Shown: piece by piece, positions 54,009-64,000 of the stretch | Numbering within the stretch: the first letter of the stretch is position 1 | Layout: each line of letters starts with the position of its first letter | Source: Sepiola atlantica | Lineage: Eukaryota > Mollusca > Cephalopoda > Sepiida > Sepiolidae | Direction: 5' to 3' | Length of the DNA: 64,000 bases | Assembly: GCA_963556195.1 (NCBI GenBank) | Contig: OY744517.1 | Coordinates: forward strand, 85,692,714-85,756,713 | Notes under the pieces: generated by a model | The model's input: the letters and a program-made list of their open reading frames with translations, nothing else | The model's database searches: none | What the model was told of the DNA's origin: nothing | Made by a program: the position numbers and the translations under genes

Positions 54009-55925
54009 TTGATAAACGAAGTGCAGGAAAGACCCCTTAGAATCTGCAGTCCAGCATATTTCTACTTCCTGCCAGAATCGAGGCAATATCATCTGGCAAA
54101 TAAAATGGTCCTTTTATAAGTTCAAGTCAAATTCCATGTCTTCCTTTTGGTTGCTGTGCCGACTTTTGATTCCAGGGAAGATCAAAGATGGAGTGTCCTT
54201 AATCATCAGAGGATTTGCATTAACCGTGAGAGTCCTGGTGTGAAGAAAACCAAAAGTATGATTCAATTTAAGTGTTTGTGACAAATAGACGGCCGCAATA
54301 CCCCTTAAGTGGGGAGAATGTAACATTGTCATCATTTAAGTTAAGGTGATTGGCGAGAAACAATGGTGGCTTGTGGATGCTTGCGGAGATGAAGACATGA
54401 TAATCAAATATCCTAGAAATGATTGAACAACATTATCCAGTCTGTAGATTGTTGATGTTGTGGAACTGAATAAAATATTATGAATATTCTACACCGTTCG
54501 TTGACATCCATTTATCTTAAGCATGTGGTTCAATCAGTAAGAAAAAGAAGAATACAAGATAGTGATCCAGAACTGGTCAATACAAGGAAGAGAATATCAA
54601 CTTATTGAGATGATCAGAGAGGAATATACAACATATGTTTTAAAATTTAACACAAATTTCTAATTGTAAAGTATAATTTTTCCTCTGAACAGTGAAGGCG
54701 CCAGGGGTCCATGCTCCCTGCTCTCGATGATATTGTGCTAGGGGAGGGGGCCACTGAGAGACTATTGGTAAGATCAGAGGATTATTCAATTTTGATGAAA
54801 TTTTTACAATGTATTTATTCAAGAACACAAGTTTTTAGATTAACATCAGAACGATTTTCAAAAGATTTAAAATTTGAGAGGCTTTACGTTTGGATCAGAT
54901 TAATACACATTCACAATAACAAAATATTTATTATATGTTATACGACTCTATATAATTCTTACCAATCACATGAGGTGACACAGAAAAGTAGAGAGGTATT
55001 CAGAACATTGTGAGGATCCTCCAGCAGTCTTGCTTCTTCCCCTGCTAGAGGTCGGAGGTAGTTAGCAACTATTATTCCCCTAATTCTGTTTACCACGTCA
55101 CATCTTCAAGATTTACATAAACTGTAACTTTAAACATCGAGTCTTGTATTAGTTCTTTTTCTATTTAGTACTGGATTCTATTTTTTGGGGGTTCAAAATT
55201 ATTTTCTATAGAAAGTGCATAAAGAATGTCAACTCTGTCAATAAACAGCAATCACTAATTAAATCACTTTTTCCCCAGGTGATATTTAATAATGAAAGAT
55301 GCAACCAAAGAATAACAATTCTTAATTTCATATTCTTTTCATCAAGTTTCCATTCTTTGAGAAGATGTCTGAAAACTGCTTCAGGATTCAGTGACATTTT
55401 CAAATGGCAATCAGTTTCACCTTTGTTTCCATGACAACATTTTTACTTGGGCAATCTCTCATATATTCAAGCAATAGGTGTATTTATGTTGTTTCGTCGT
55501 GCCCATACACCTTGTGTGTTTTAAGTCGAATGAAACAGATCATTGGCAAAAATGTCAGGTGCTAAATAACTATAACTTAAAGTACTTGAAAACTCTGAAA
55601 CATTGAATATATTCATAGACTATACATTCGTATCACACATATATAATATATATAATATAAACTTATATATAAAGTAAAGTCAGTTTTCCCTCTACATAGA
55701 TGCGGTAACAAAAAGTCATATACAAAAATCTGTTAAATTAATGATTTCTGGCACATATTGGTCTAGGTTGTTAGAAAAAAAATTACTTTTGATCAATTTC
55801 TTCGATTATTCGATATTATTTTTAAACAGTCGTACATAAAAGAAGTCGGAAGAATTTTCATTCTCACAATCAGATCTACCACCACTGCCACCCACGTGCA
55901 GCGGGAAAATATTTTATAATTTATA
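54009..55925. other. Unassigned sequence
   Basis: About 1.9 kb without recognised repeats or coding motifs. Several 60-100 residue frames exist but show no family pattern or splice structure that I can support. Confidence 0.4.
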
Positions 55926-57070
55926 CAGAGTGTACAGGATCAATTTGACACTTTCTGAAAAGGAAAGGCAAAACATTGTATCTTGGACAATAATTGATGC
56001 ATTCTCAAAATCCAAAGTGTATCTCTTGGAAGATCTTATGTGGAATACAGCTTACTCAAAGGAGTCGCCATGGGCCTACACAATAGCCTGCAGGTGGGAC
56101 CTGAACCTGAAGCATGCAGCCTTCACTGTGTCCTTTGGGAGATGCCTGAACAATTTGATCCCGGTAATCAGCTCGTTTTTTTGCATTACAGCCGGTAAAG
56201 TTGGTGTCTTTCTCATACTATTATAGTCTATGAAGTTGCAATCAAGCGAGTTAGTGGGGCAAATGTTGGGACTGGTGTTATTGTGGAAGTTCTTATTTAC
56301 TTCTCAGTTTTCCCGGAAGTGTGACACTGAGGTGAATCTGCTGCAACATGTATGGCTTTCACACAACAGTGGACAGCCACTCAATATAGCCGTCTGAACT
56401 GAGTCTGGGTCTCTTTTTGAAGATATGGGGCGATATAACATGACCGAAGATGTGGGGCGGCAAGATGATAACAGTTTGAGGGAACTTAGTTTTCATGATG
56501 TGTGAGACTTTGAGCCGACTGTAAACTAGTCATTTATTGTTCTGCAAGTTGTACAACTGGTTCAGAGAATTCCCGACTCAACTGGGTGTGTTATCTTGTT
56601 GAGGAGTTTCTTGGCTTTTCTAAGGCAGCACTCTTCGACATTTGGACTCTTGTATGAAGATCCTCGTTCAGCACTCTCTTCATAGTCGAAACTCTCTCAT
56701 TAAGATCCGCATTACCTTTTCGAAATTTCGTTGTGCAGCCACAGTCAGAACGCCTCCTACGAACCTTTCTGCTAGCCACTGCTTCCACATCTTCATCACA
56801 ATTCTCTAGCTCACATCTCACAGCATCAAGGTATTGAAGAAACACTGAGTTGCAGTTAAAATTTCCGAACTTTTGAATCTTACACGAATCATAATGCAGG
56901 TCACTCTCTTCCAATATCCGGTGTTTTCCAGTCATCCATTGTCTCGAGCTCTCAAACCAATCATAGTACACAACTCATCTATCCATTACCCTGTACCGTT
57001 ATTAAATACTTCAAATAATTCTTAAATGAAAGAATACTAAAAAATTATCAAATTTGTCCCGAACACTCTG
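55926..57070 (-). mobile_element. Tc1/mariner-type transposon with decayed transposase
   Basis: TA dinucleotides flank ends CAGAGTGTACAGGAtcaattt and, inverted, CAGAGTGTTCGGGAcaaattt. The length of 1145 bp is a little short of an intact mariner. On the minus strand, broken frames give a DNA-binding half (56971-56591; RWMTGKHRILEE-like HTH, then KRVLNEDLH) and a catalytic half with ILPPHIF, DGYIEWLSTVV, TSPN.CPTNSLDCNFIDY and LPKDTVKAACFRFRS. The latter follows the mariner order PPHIF ... PPNSPDLNPLDYYVW ... FRSR. Several frameshifts and stops make it inactive. Plus-strand open frame 55930-56226 is the antisense of its end. Confidence 0.85.
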
Positions 57071-57589
57071 TACTTCTGTAGCACCGTTAATATTATTTTA
57101 TTTTTATTCTTGAAATTCTAAATTTAATACTCTACAAAATACATACGAAACAAGATATGCTCTCGCCAAACACGTTTTCTTTGTTAGACGTGTTTTCATT
57201 GGATAATCCACATAACTTCTGATATATTTGACCAATAGCGTTGTCTGTAAATCGTAATCATCAGAATTCCAGAACTACAGAATGGCCAATAAAAATAGCT
57301 AACGCAATGGTTCTTATCTTTATTCAAACACAATTAAACTGTAAGCTAACGAAGTTCCATTACTCGGATGAAAAAGTTCCTTTAAAAATTAATCTACATT
57401 AAATTAAATCTTTATAATTATTTTAAATATTAAAATGAAATGTTATTCAATGCCTACAATTCGAATATTGTACCTTCAATTAAATAACATTATTATTTCA
57501 ATAAAATCGTTCAAATTCTATTTGTTAATCCTATTAACCAAAATACCAGAATTATAAAATGACTGTAAAGACAATTAAACCGTAACTTA
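57071..57589. other. Unassigned AT-rich sequence
   Basis: AATTAAACTGTAAGCTAAC near 57328 and AATTAAACCGTAACTTACC near 57573 are similar and lead into comparable sequence, hinting at a tandem or nested repeat. Confidence 0.4.
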
Positions 57590-58180
57590 CCCAAGTGCCA
57601 TTCTTTTTGGTCCCCCGTCTGTCCGTTCGTTCGGATTTTTCTCCGCAACCATCCATTAAATTTTTCTGAAATTTTGCATGAAGTTGTAACTTTGATCAGG
57701 TTAGAAAGTGACATTCTTCGACTTTTGAAAAAAAATCTGGTTAGCCCCCTAGGGGATCAAAAAGCCCCGAAATGGCAAAAAATGACATTTTTTGCCCCAT
57801 AACTTTTCATCCATCCATTCAATTTCTCTGAAACTTGGCCAAAATGTGGAGACAAGTGTTCCTAATAGAAAATAAGTATCGTTGACCTTGGAAAACATCT
57901 GGTTCGCGCCCCGAGGGGGTCAAAAGCCCCCAAAACTGCAAAAAATTACCCTTTTCTCCCACAACGTTTGATCCATGAATTCAATTTTTTTTAAACTTGG
58001 CCAAAATGTGGAGGCAATTGTACTGGATATAAAATGAGCATCTTTGACCTCAGAAAAATTCTGGTTCGCGCCCCAGAAGGTCAAAAATGCCCCAAATTGC
58101 CCAAATTTATTGCATTTTACACTCACCACATCGAGTCACATACAGAGGGGGACCACGCACGTGCGTCTTGTTTATTATGA
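57590..58180 (+). repeat. Three tandem units of about 150 bp, with GGTCCCCC / GGGGGACC borders
   Basis: Units near 57640-57790, 57790-57955 and 57955-58110 each hold CTGAAACTTGGCCAAAATGT- or equivalent, a GAGGGGTCAAAA-like phrase and CTGGTTCGCGCCCC. The left border GGTCCCCCGTCTG and right border GAGGGGGACCACG are inverted to each other. Confidence 0.7.
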
Positions 58181-58374
58181 TTTCGGATCTTAAATTACAA
58201 TTTTATGTTATACGTACAATTCGAACAAAACAAAATTAATACTTTAATAAAATCGTCGGTTTATTACTCTTAATTACCAGACTCCTTGGCGGCTAATTTG
58301 CATAGTCAACAAAAACGAAACAACAGTAAGTCAGTCATTCTTTTAAAGGATCTCTTTCAACGGTACTGTTAACA

Positions 58375-58475
58375 GTTTGCATCCATAGTGTGACGGTCTC
58401 TGCGCTCGGATGTAAATCAAAAGGTTAGGGGTTCGAGTCGAGAAAATGGCGATAACTTTTTATTATTATATTATT
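58375..58475 (+). mobile_element. tRNA-like SINE head
   Basis: TAGTGTGACGGTCTCTGCGC and, 30 bases later, GGGGTTCGAGTCGAG form box A/box B-like elements at tRNA spacing, but no tRNA cloverleaf with acceptor stem can be closed. AAAATGGCGATAACTTTTT follows, as in the trace at 47860. Confidence 0.55.
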
Positions 58476-58479
58476 TACC

Positions 58480-58956
58480 TTTTTCAAGTGGAACCAAACA
58501 CTTACGTGACTTACATATTTAAATAAAATGGACTTTTAAAGATCATACTTCGTTAAATTAATTTTATTACACAAAAATTTGAATTAAGTAATTAAATCCG
58601 CCAGAATGCATTTTGGTTTCGTCATTAACAAGTCAGTCATTTCCATGAATTATATCATGCAAGTCACTTTTTTTTTCCCTAATATTTTAAAATTCTTTTC
58701 AGGAATTGGTTGTTTTTGTTCCATCCGCTATGACTTACGTGTTAATTAATTTTAACTTTATTCTTAGTTACTACTGCTTGTAGTGAGGATTGAACCTTCA
58801 ACTGCCAAAAGTTGTAACTGAACACCTTTATCCTTTGTACCACGTGTTTACTTTACCCGATCATAGCTGACAGAATGAGAACAATCTAACCCTGTGGATA
58901 AAATTACGATTTCTGTTTGAAATTCTGTATAGATTCTAGATTTCGACAAGATGCAC
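58480..58956. other. Unassigned, with a second box B-like site
   Basis: On the minus strand near 58790, GAAGGTTCAATCC resembles a box B. No complete SINE could be outlined. Confidence 0.35.
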
Positions 58957-58988
58957 CTGAAGAAGGCCAGAGATTACATCGGCCGAAT
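58957..58988 (+). other. Hammerhead-like core motif
   Basis: CTGAAGA, A, GGCC, loop of 12, GGCC, then GAATC in place of GAAAC. One catalytic adenine is lost, so this copy should be inactive. Confidence 0.35.
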
Positions 58989-59889
58989 CGTGAGAATAAC
59001 ATCCAAGGTGAGAATAGTTGTCTGAATAATACAAATAATCAACCCTTATTTCAAAGAATCTGAAACATAACTGCTTAACTATTGAAGAATGTTTTATTAC
59101 AAGATAAGAAATAAATGGTTAAATACACAGAATTTGATAAATGACAAAAAGGAAGAAAGATTTCTAGGATGAGATTGTTTTTGAAAAATGTTTGTTTAAT
59201 AAAGAACCTGTTTTTTTTTCTTAGAGTAAGCCAGAAAAAAAACTAAAAAAAAAAAGAAGGGGTAAGTATGCTTACTTTAGAGAGGTAGTTGCTGAGATGC
59301 ACTTAAAGAAAATAAGAAAATAATGCATATCTCTTGCTTTATATACCATATCTATATTTAGAAATTATTAGCAACGCCACATGACTATATAGTTAAGGGC
59401 AGACAACTCGTAATCCTTGTAAAGCGACCTCAATCATATGTCTTGCAAGATTGCCATTCCCACCGAGGATTCTTAAACTCTGAATCATTGGATGTACAGC
59501 ACCATTTCTGCTGAAATTGGCTTTCAAATCTTTTCCAGACAAACTGGAATGAGATCGCGTTCAATGTAACGCAAAGACTCAGACCTTGTGCCACTGTAAT
59601 GAGAATTTAATCAACAATGATAAAGTTATATAATTAATGAGGACATCTGTAAGATGGGGTTATTTATCTGAACAACACACAAGAGAAAAAAGAAATGAAA
59701 AGCAGGATCAGATCTTGCTTGCTGATTACACTTTCAAATCTGCAATTCTCTCCCTGTAATTAGATTATATATGTTTATTTTGAACCGTGAGGATATTTAT
59801 TTAAGCGACCATTTTTATATGGCAAGAATGACCATGACACGAACAGCTTTGAAATCTCAAGAGTGTTGCTTATTAGATTAAGTGCAAAA
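58989..59889. other. Unassigned sequence
   Basis: No element or gene recognised. Confidence 0.4.
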
Positions 59890-60020
59890 TTGATTTGAAA
59901 ATTATCATAGAAACCCCTTTAGCAAATGTTCAACAAGTCTGCTGCGTGAATTTCCTATTTTTTTGTCAAAGTTAAAATCCCCACAGTTGTTATTACAGAG
60001 AGAAAACGGCAAATGAAGTT
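59890..60020 (-). pseudogene. Possible APE-type endonuclease relic of a LINE
   Basis: The minus frame reads NNCGDFNFDKKIG, then RLVEHLLKGF. The CGDFN box with a following helix matches the centre of APE-type endonucleases of non-LTR retrotransposons. Nothing else of the domain is readable. Confidence 0.35.
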
Positions 60021-60299
60021 TTCTTTTCGTCAAACAACTTAAAAAAGATAGGGTCTTGCAAAACAGCTCCAAGGTGATATTTGTAAAACAAGAAGCGCAC
60101 CCCAAAAATAATGTGGAATTTTCAAGTGTGGAAAAGTACTTCAGGTATTAAAAGAGGTTATTTGAAAATAAGATAATCCCTACTTTCGTGGATCTTTCTT
60201 TCCATGACACAAGAGATCAGGTGCATATAACCAATATTTAATTCTTCCTGATTAGAAATTATATTTGTACAAATGTTACGTATTACTTAGCTGTTTGAT
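60021..60299. other. Unassigned sequence
   Basis: No feature recognised. Confidence 0.35.
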
Positions 60300-60545
60300 T
60301 TTTTTACGGCATATCAACCTTTTTCGTGTTATTTAATGCCGAATCCAGTCATTTCGGCAAGCATTTTTGATGCAAGGCAGATTCTATTTAACCGAAACGT
60401 GGGGTTCTAAACACGTCGAGTCAGAATAGACATGTAACAAAGTGGGTTTTTTACACTCGCCAGGGCTCATGAATTAGAGTCTCATCAGTGGATACAGTGT
60501 TGTATCATACTTGGTACAAAATAACAGGAAAACCCGACGTTGCTC
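60300..60545. repeat. Dispersed repeat fragments and a Helitron-like hairpin
   Basis: ACGGCATATCAACC and GTTATTTAATGCCGAA (60307-60347) match 38619-38660. AACCCGACGTTGCTCGGAA at 60526-60544 is the reverse complement of the CCGAGCAACG hairpin motif at 50623-50632. Confidence 0.55.
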
Positions 60546-61396
60546 GGAATTTAATGAGTAACATTATATCCTTTTTCACTATAACAACCCATAATACTAT
60601 ATTACGTTCTTTTCTTTTCTTTTTAACTGCGTCATATTTCGCCACTAATATAGTCGGAAGAAAGTGAAATTTTGAAAAGCTCTCACAATTAGTGGCTCAT
60701 ACATATGGTTTAAATCTTATTAAAATCGGATATACATATTTAAAGTTTTAGGGGGGGGGGTTCTGCATCCATATATTCTCTTAGAGGAAGAACATAGAGA
60801 TTCGGGGTACATTTCATTGTTTTCACCGGAGAATTTTATACATATGATTTGAATTTTATGAAAATCGGATATATTTGAAATTTTAACGGCGATTCTGTCC
60901 CCGAGAGATCCCGTGTGGGGCACGTAAAGATTAGGGTCACTTCCATTGTCTTCCCCGGAAAATTTTATATATAAATACGTTTGTATAAATCTGTAGACGG
61001 AAATACAACAGTCAGTAAATAAACAATAGAATGGATAGAACGCACTTCTCGTAAGGAGCGTGCTGACATTGACGTTGAAGAAGAAATCCCAAAATGGGTG
61101 GTCGCAGTTGGGGATGCGTGGGTTAGGAAGTTAACATTTATCATTTTATTTTATTCAATTCCACAGCATCATCACCAGCCACCTTGATTATGTTAAAAAT
61201 TCCTCAGACTTTTAATAACAAAAAATAATTGCCCATAAGACGATAATTCTACATTTTATTTCTTTTTACTTTTTATTTTTCATTGAAATCTAATCCAGAT
61301 TACAAATAATACAAAAATATCCACTATATTCCTTCCCATGACTTTCTTAAAATATACATAACAGAACGTTTCTTGCACTTCTTTTTTTCAAATTAA
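60546..61396. other. Unassigned sequence
   Basis: Two phrases around AAATCGGATATA (60725 and 60863) recur about 140 bases apart, a weak old tandem repeat. Otherwise nothing recognised. Confidence 0.4.
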
Positions 61397-61660
61397 GAGC
61401 CGGTTGTCAAGACACTATCAGATTACCTACGACATTCAGATAATATCAAATATGACAATATAGATCAAATTCTTCTAAATATTTCATCAGATGGACCCAA
61501 AAATGTCACAAAATTATCATTTTACCATTGTTTTATAATTCATCGTGATTATTTTGAAAACTTTTTACATGACTTTTTACCTAATTATACAATTTGTTCC
61601 AGAAAACATATGACTTTATTAGATAACATGTATACCTGTGTTAGATTTTGTTTTTGAAAT
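61397..61660 (+). CDS. Unidentified open frame of about 87 codons, possible LINE fragment
   Basis: After an upstream stop the frame reads EPVVKTLSDYLRHSDNI, ILLNISSDGPKNV and LPNYTICSRKHMTLLDNMYT to a TGA. It is normal protein in composition though the DNA is AT-rich, and has no ATG at its start. The last part vaguely resembles the end of LINE endonuclease domains (LPxYxxY..xTLDxxYTN). Not a confident assignment; it may be a chance frame. Confidence 0.25.
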
Positions 61661-62574
61661 ATTTCTTGCCAATAAATTTCCAGTGTAAAGAGAGTTATTA
61701 AAAAAGTGTTTTAGAAATGCCATTAATTATTTTGAAAGTCACTATTAAGCCACCCCTCATTATTTTCTTTAAATTTTCAACATGGTTTTATAATTGAAAT
61801 TCTTCATTTCTTTTATTAATTTAGTTTTTTCTTTGAACACCTCATTGCTATATTATATCTCAATTACCATGTATAGCTATATCTGTTTGGTAAAGTTTTC
61901 TCAAATTTGGAATTACCATTTTTCTGGATTAAAAAAAAAACCATACAAATTCAATGTTTCTGAAAATTATGAGATTCAGTGCTTACTGAATTTATTTTCG
62001 TTTACAAAGAGAAATATAGGATTCATGCGGAAAATGACTAAAAGTAAATTGAAATAATTATTGGAGTAGCAGCTAGGTCAGCGAGCAAGAAAAATTGAAA
62101 TGCCACTGAGGTAAATGAGTTCAAATTAATGTTTTCCACCACAATAATGAACACTTTTTGTATCACTGAATATGTAATCCCCATTTTGGGTCAAAGATTA
62201 AACATATTTGTTCAATCAATCTAACTAAATATTCTTTTACTGTGGTGAGTTAGGATTGTTTATAGTATAGCCGATTTCATAAGCCGTGAAAATACACATT
62301 ATGAGAATTCAGCACTCCCCATCTTGTATATCCGGTTCAATCACTAAGAAGTCGTCACACGATGGCTACCCAAACCTGGCTTACACGTGGAGGATCCAGA
62401 TACAAAATGAAACAACTGAGAGAATCGTGACGAAATGTCCAACAAATAATAGAATTTTAGCCTAAAGATTTCATACTGCAAATTACCCGCTTCTTTTGTT
62501 TAAGCTCGTTTGACTCATTGGTCTAGTGGTCTCTATCAATTCGCCGTTTTGGTATCATTGTAATACAGCTTCCT
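61661..62574. other. Unassigned sequence
   Basis: AT-rich to about 62270, then more balanced. No family recognised. Confidence 0.4.
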
Positions 62575-62780
62575 ATTCCAGGAGCTTCTTTCTAAGAACC
62601 GTAGGATTGTGGAACTTTCTTCCCGTTGACTATTTTCCTCCTACCTACACCCTTGGTCTTGTCAAGACTAAGGCCAATAGGTATTTCCTGTCTTTGCGAT
62701 AATCATATTTTTTCTTGTTATCTCCTTGCATAAAGTGGCTTCATGCCTTGTCTGGAGCGATTTCCATTAAAAAAAAACCC
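62575..62780 (+). pseudogene. 5'-truncated LINE: last 40 codons of ORF2 and 3'UTR
   Basis: One frame reads FFLRTVGLWNFLPVDYFPPT, then YTLGLVKTKANRYFLSLR and TGA-independent stop TAA, the typical final segment of CR1/Jockey-type ORF2 (LWNSLP ... FKxxxNRYL). The 3'UTR has GTGGCTTCATGCCTTGTCT and GCGATTTCCATT before an A-run. The terminal part recurs on the minus strand at 37556-37600. Confidence 0.8.
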
Positions 62781-63599
62781 CAAAAAACCAATGGTGGCTC
62801 TAGCTTAGAGCCTGCTAGGTTGAAGACTCACATGAATAGAAAATGACAAATATGTCCCTTTCTCTCCAAGAATGAATAATTGTTAAATTAAATTTAAATT
62901 CAACTGCAGAATTGTAAATGTTATTTAATGAGTTTCATTTGTAAGTCATAAACATTGACATTTGTTTCCTCTAACGGAGAGCAGCCCTACTGAGGTTGTT
63001 TGGTCACACGATGACCAATCAGACTACAGGGTATAGTAATTTCGACCGGACATTTTAAAGAGTTCATCTGGAGCCTTTAGGGGTTCTCATAGCAGTCAGA
63101 GAGCTTCCAGCCAGTGATGAAGAAAGACGTAGGCACTCTTCTGCCATCCGTCGATGAGACACTCTGAGCATGGCTATCTTCACTTGAAGATATACTGATG
63201 AACTTAATTACTTAAAGCAGCTTACTTATATATATTTGATGCAAATACCTCGACATATACCTTTGCTATATGGAAACAGAACTACTAAAATTAGATTCTA
63301 CTATATTTTATGGAGGAGATCAGATCTTCTATGCATCTGATTGGAAAAACTGCTTGCTAGAAAATATATCAGTTGATTTTTTGTCAGACATTTTTTTTTA
63401 AAATGTCTCTTAAAATTTTGTACGTTTTTGTAGCTTAGGTAGCACGTGGGTCACAAGCTAGTATGTGAATATTATCAACTGGGTCTCCTATGTGAAAGGG
63501 TCTGATGCTGCAAATCCCAAATTCGGTTAACCAGATCTGGTCTTTGTTATGCCGTTAGTGGGTTAAGTTCAATGCTAAAACAGGAAAATGTTTAATGTT
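62781..63599. other. Unassigned sequence with a CTAG|T end
   Basis: AGCACGTGGGTCACAAGCTAG followed by T (to 63461) resembles a Helitron-like 3' terminus. No matching 5' end was paired. Confidence 0.35.
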
Positions 63600-63840
63600 T
63601 AAAACAAGCTTACAGGGTGATAAAAAAGGCAAAATCTCATCCAGATGTAGGGAATATTTAACACCTAAAAATTGTTGCATATGGTTATCACTCTTTTGGT
63701 AATTTAACAGATGGCGGTTCACAAGGAGGCTATATACTCTTTTTCGTTGGAAGCAATGACAAGTATATGCTCATTGCTTGGCAATCCAAGCATATTAGAA
63801 AAGTCGTCAAAAGTATTTTAGCTGCTGAAACTTTTCCCTG
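63600..63840 (+). pseudogene. Copia (GalEa/Hydra-type) RNase H fragment
   Basis: The frame reads LKQAYRVIKKAKSHPDV, and after a shift FGNLTDGGSQGGYILFFVG, IAWQSKHIRKVVKSILAAETF. These are the RNase H motifs of copia elements: a degraded first D (usually YADASF), the DGGSQGGY loop, the WQSKRI strand and the AAET catalytic E. RT and the C-terminal end are missing. Same lineage type as the RT piece at 33997-34460, but about 29 kb away, so a separate copy. Confidence 0.8.
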
Positions 63841-64000
63841 ACATAGCAGAATCCTGCAATATTTTCTTGCATGTGTTGTAATTGTCTTTAACTAAAATGG
63901 GTGGGAAAATGTACTTCGAAGCGCTAATAACGGGTAGCTCTGCTACCAATATTAACACGAAAATAATAGAATGTTAGTTAGCAACAAGAAGAATGTTAAC

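Noticed and set aside
56591..56971. 127-codon host gene on the minus strand
   Set aside because: It lies inside a TA-flanked mariner element, has no ATG start, and fits the N-terminal half of a decayed transposase.
58375..58445. Functional tRNA gene
   Set aside because: Box A- and B-like sites are present but no acceptor stem or cloverleaf closes, and related traces occur elsewhere. SINE head preferred.

Overview
This window reads as repeat-rich, AT-rich animal DNA, most probably from a mollusc and plausibly a cephalopod. That is inferred from the repeat mix: many long (TA)n tracts, tRNA-derived SINEs, CR1/Jockey-type LINE ends, Penelope-like elements, GalEa/Hydra-type copia, Ty3 and mariner relics, and interstitial TTAGGG blocks. 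I found no intact host protein gene, no rRNA or tRNA gene and nothing prokaryotic. Nearly everything recognisable is a mobile element, a fossil of one, or a satellite grown in or beside one. Most long open frames are translations of (TA)n or homopolymer tracts.

Layout. 0-9.7 kb: a probable LTR (0.56-1.17 kb), foldback elements, a 1.7 kb long-inverted-repeat element (3.11-4.79 kb), a LINE 3' end, a SINE, a telomere-like block and a solo LTR with a 4-bp target duplication (7486-8112). 10.9-13.9 kb: a minus-strand Ty3 element with both LTRs, gag and protease, but coiled-coil coding sequence where reverse transcriptase and integrase should be. 14-18 kb: a palindromic MITE, a LINE end with an (AAT)n tail, two SINEs and a Penelope-like junction carrying the end of the GIY-YIG nuclease, a hammerhead-like RNA core and the start of a following unit. 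18.5-20.05 kb: a 47-bp minisatellite with an exact 141-bp higher-order period. 20-28 kb: microsatellites, a palindromic MITE, an inverted relative of the solo LTR, and a 2 kb hAT-like element inside a (TA)n tract. 28-34.5 kb: LINE ends, a Ty3 pol pseudogene bracketed by two copies of a LINE 3' end, a minisatellite that appears to have grown from LINE coding sequence, and a copia RT relic. 35-39 kb: a duplicated block and a U2 snRNA fragment. 39-51 kb: microsatellites, a Helitron helicase end, a GGCGG-rich minisatellite, candidate Helitron termini and a perfect 56-bp inverted repeat. 51-64 kb: a 462-bp hAT-like MITE, a LINE copy, a decayed mariner, a triplicated repeat, and LINE and copia fragments.

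The elements do not form a pathway. What recurs is structural: (TA)n tracts abut element ends, palindromic or TIR elements come in families, and a CTGANGA-hairpin-GAAA motif like the hammerhead ribozyme core appears in at least ten otherwise different repeats on both strands. The features most worth following are that motif, the Ty3 element with coiled-coil sequence in place of pol, the perfect hairpin at 49.9 kb, and the higher-order satellite.
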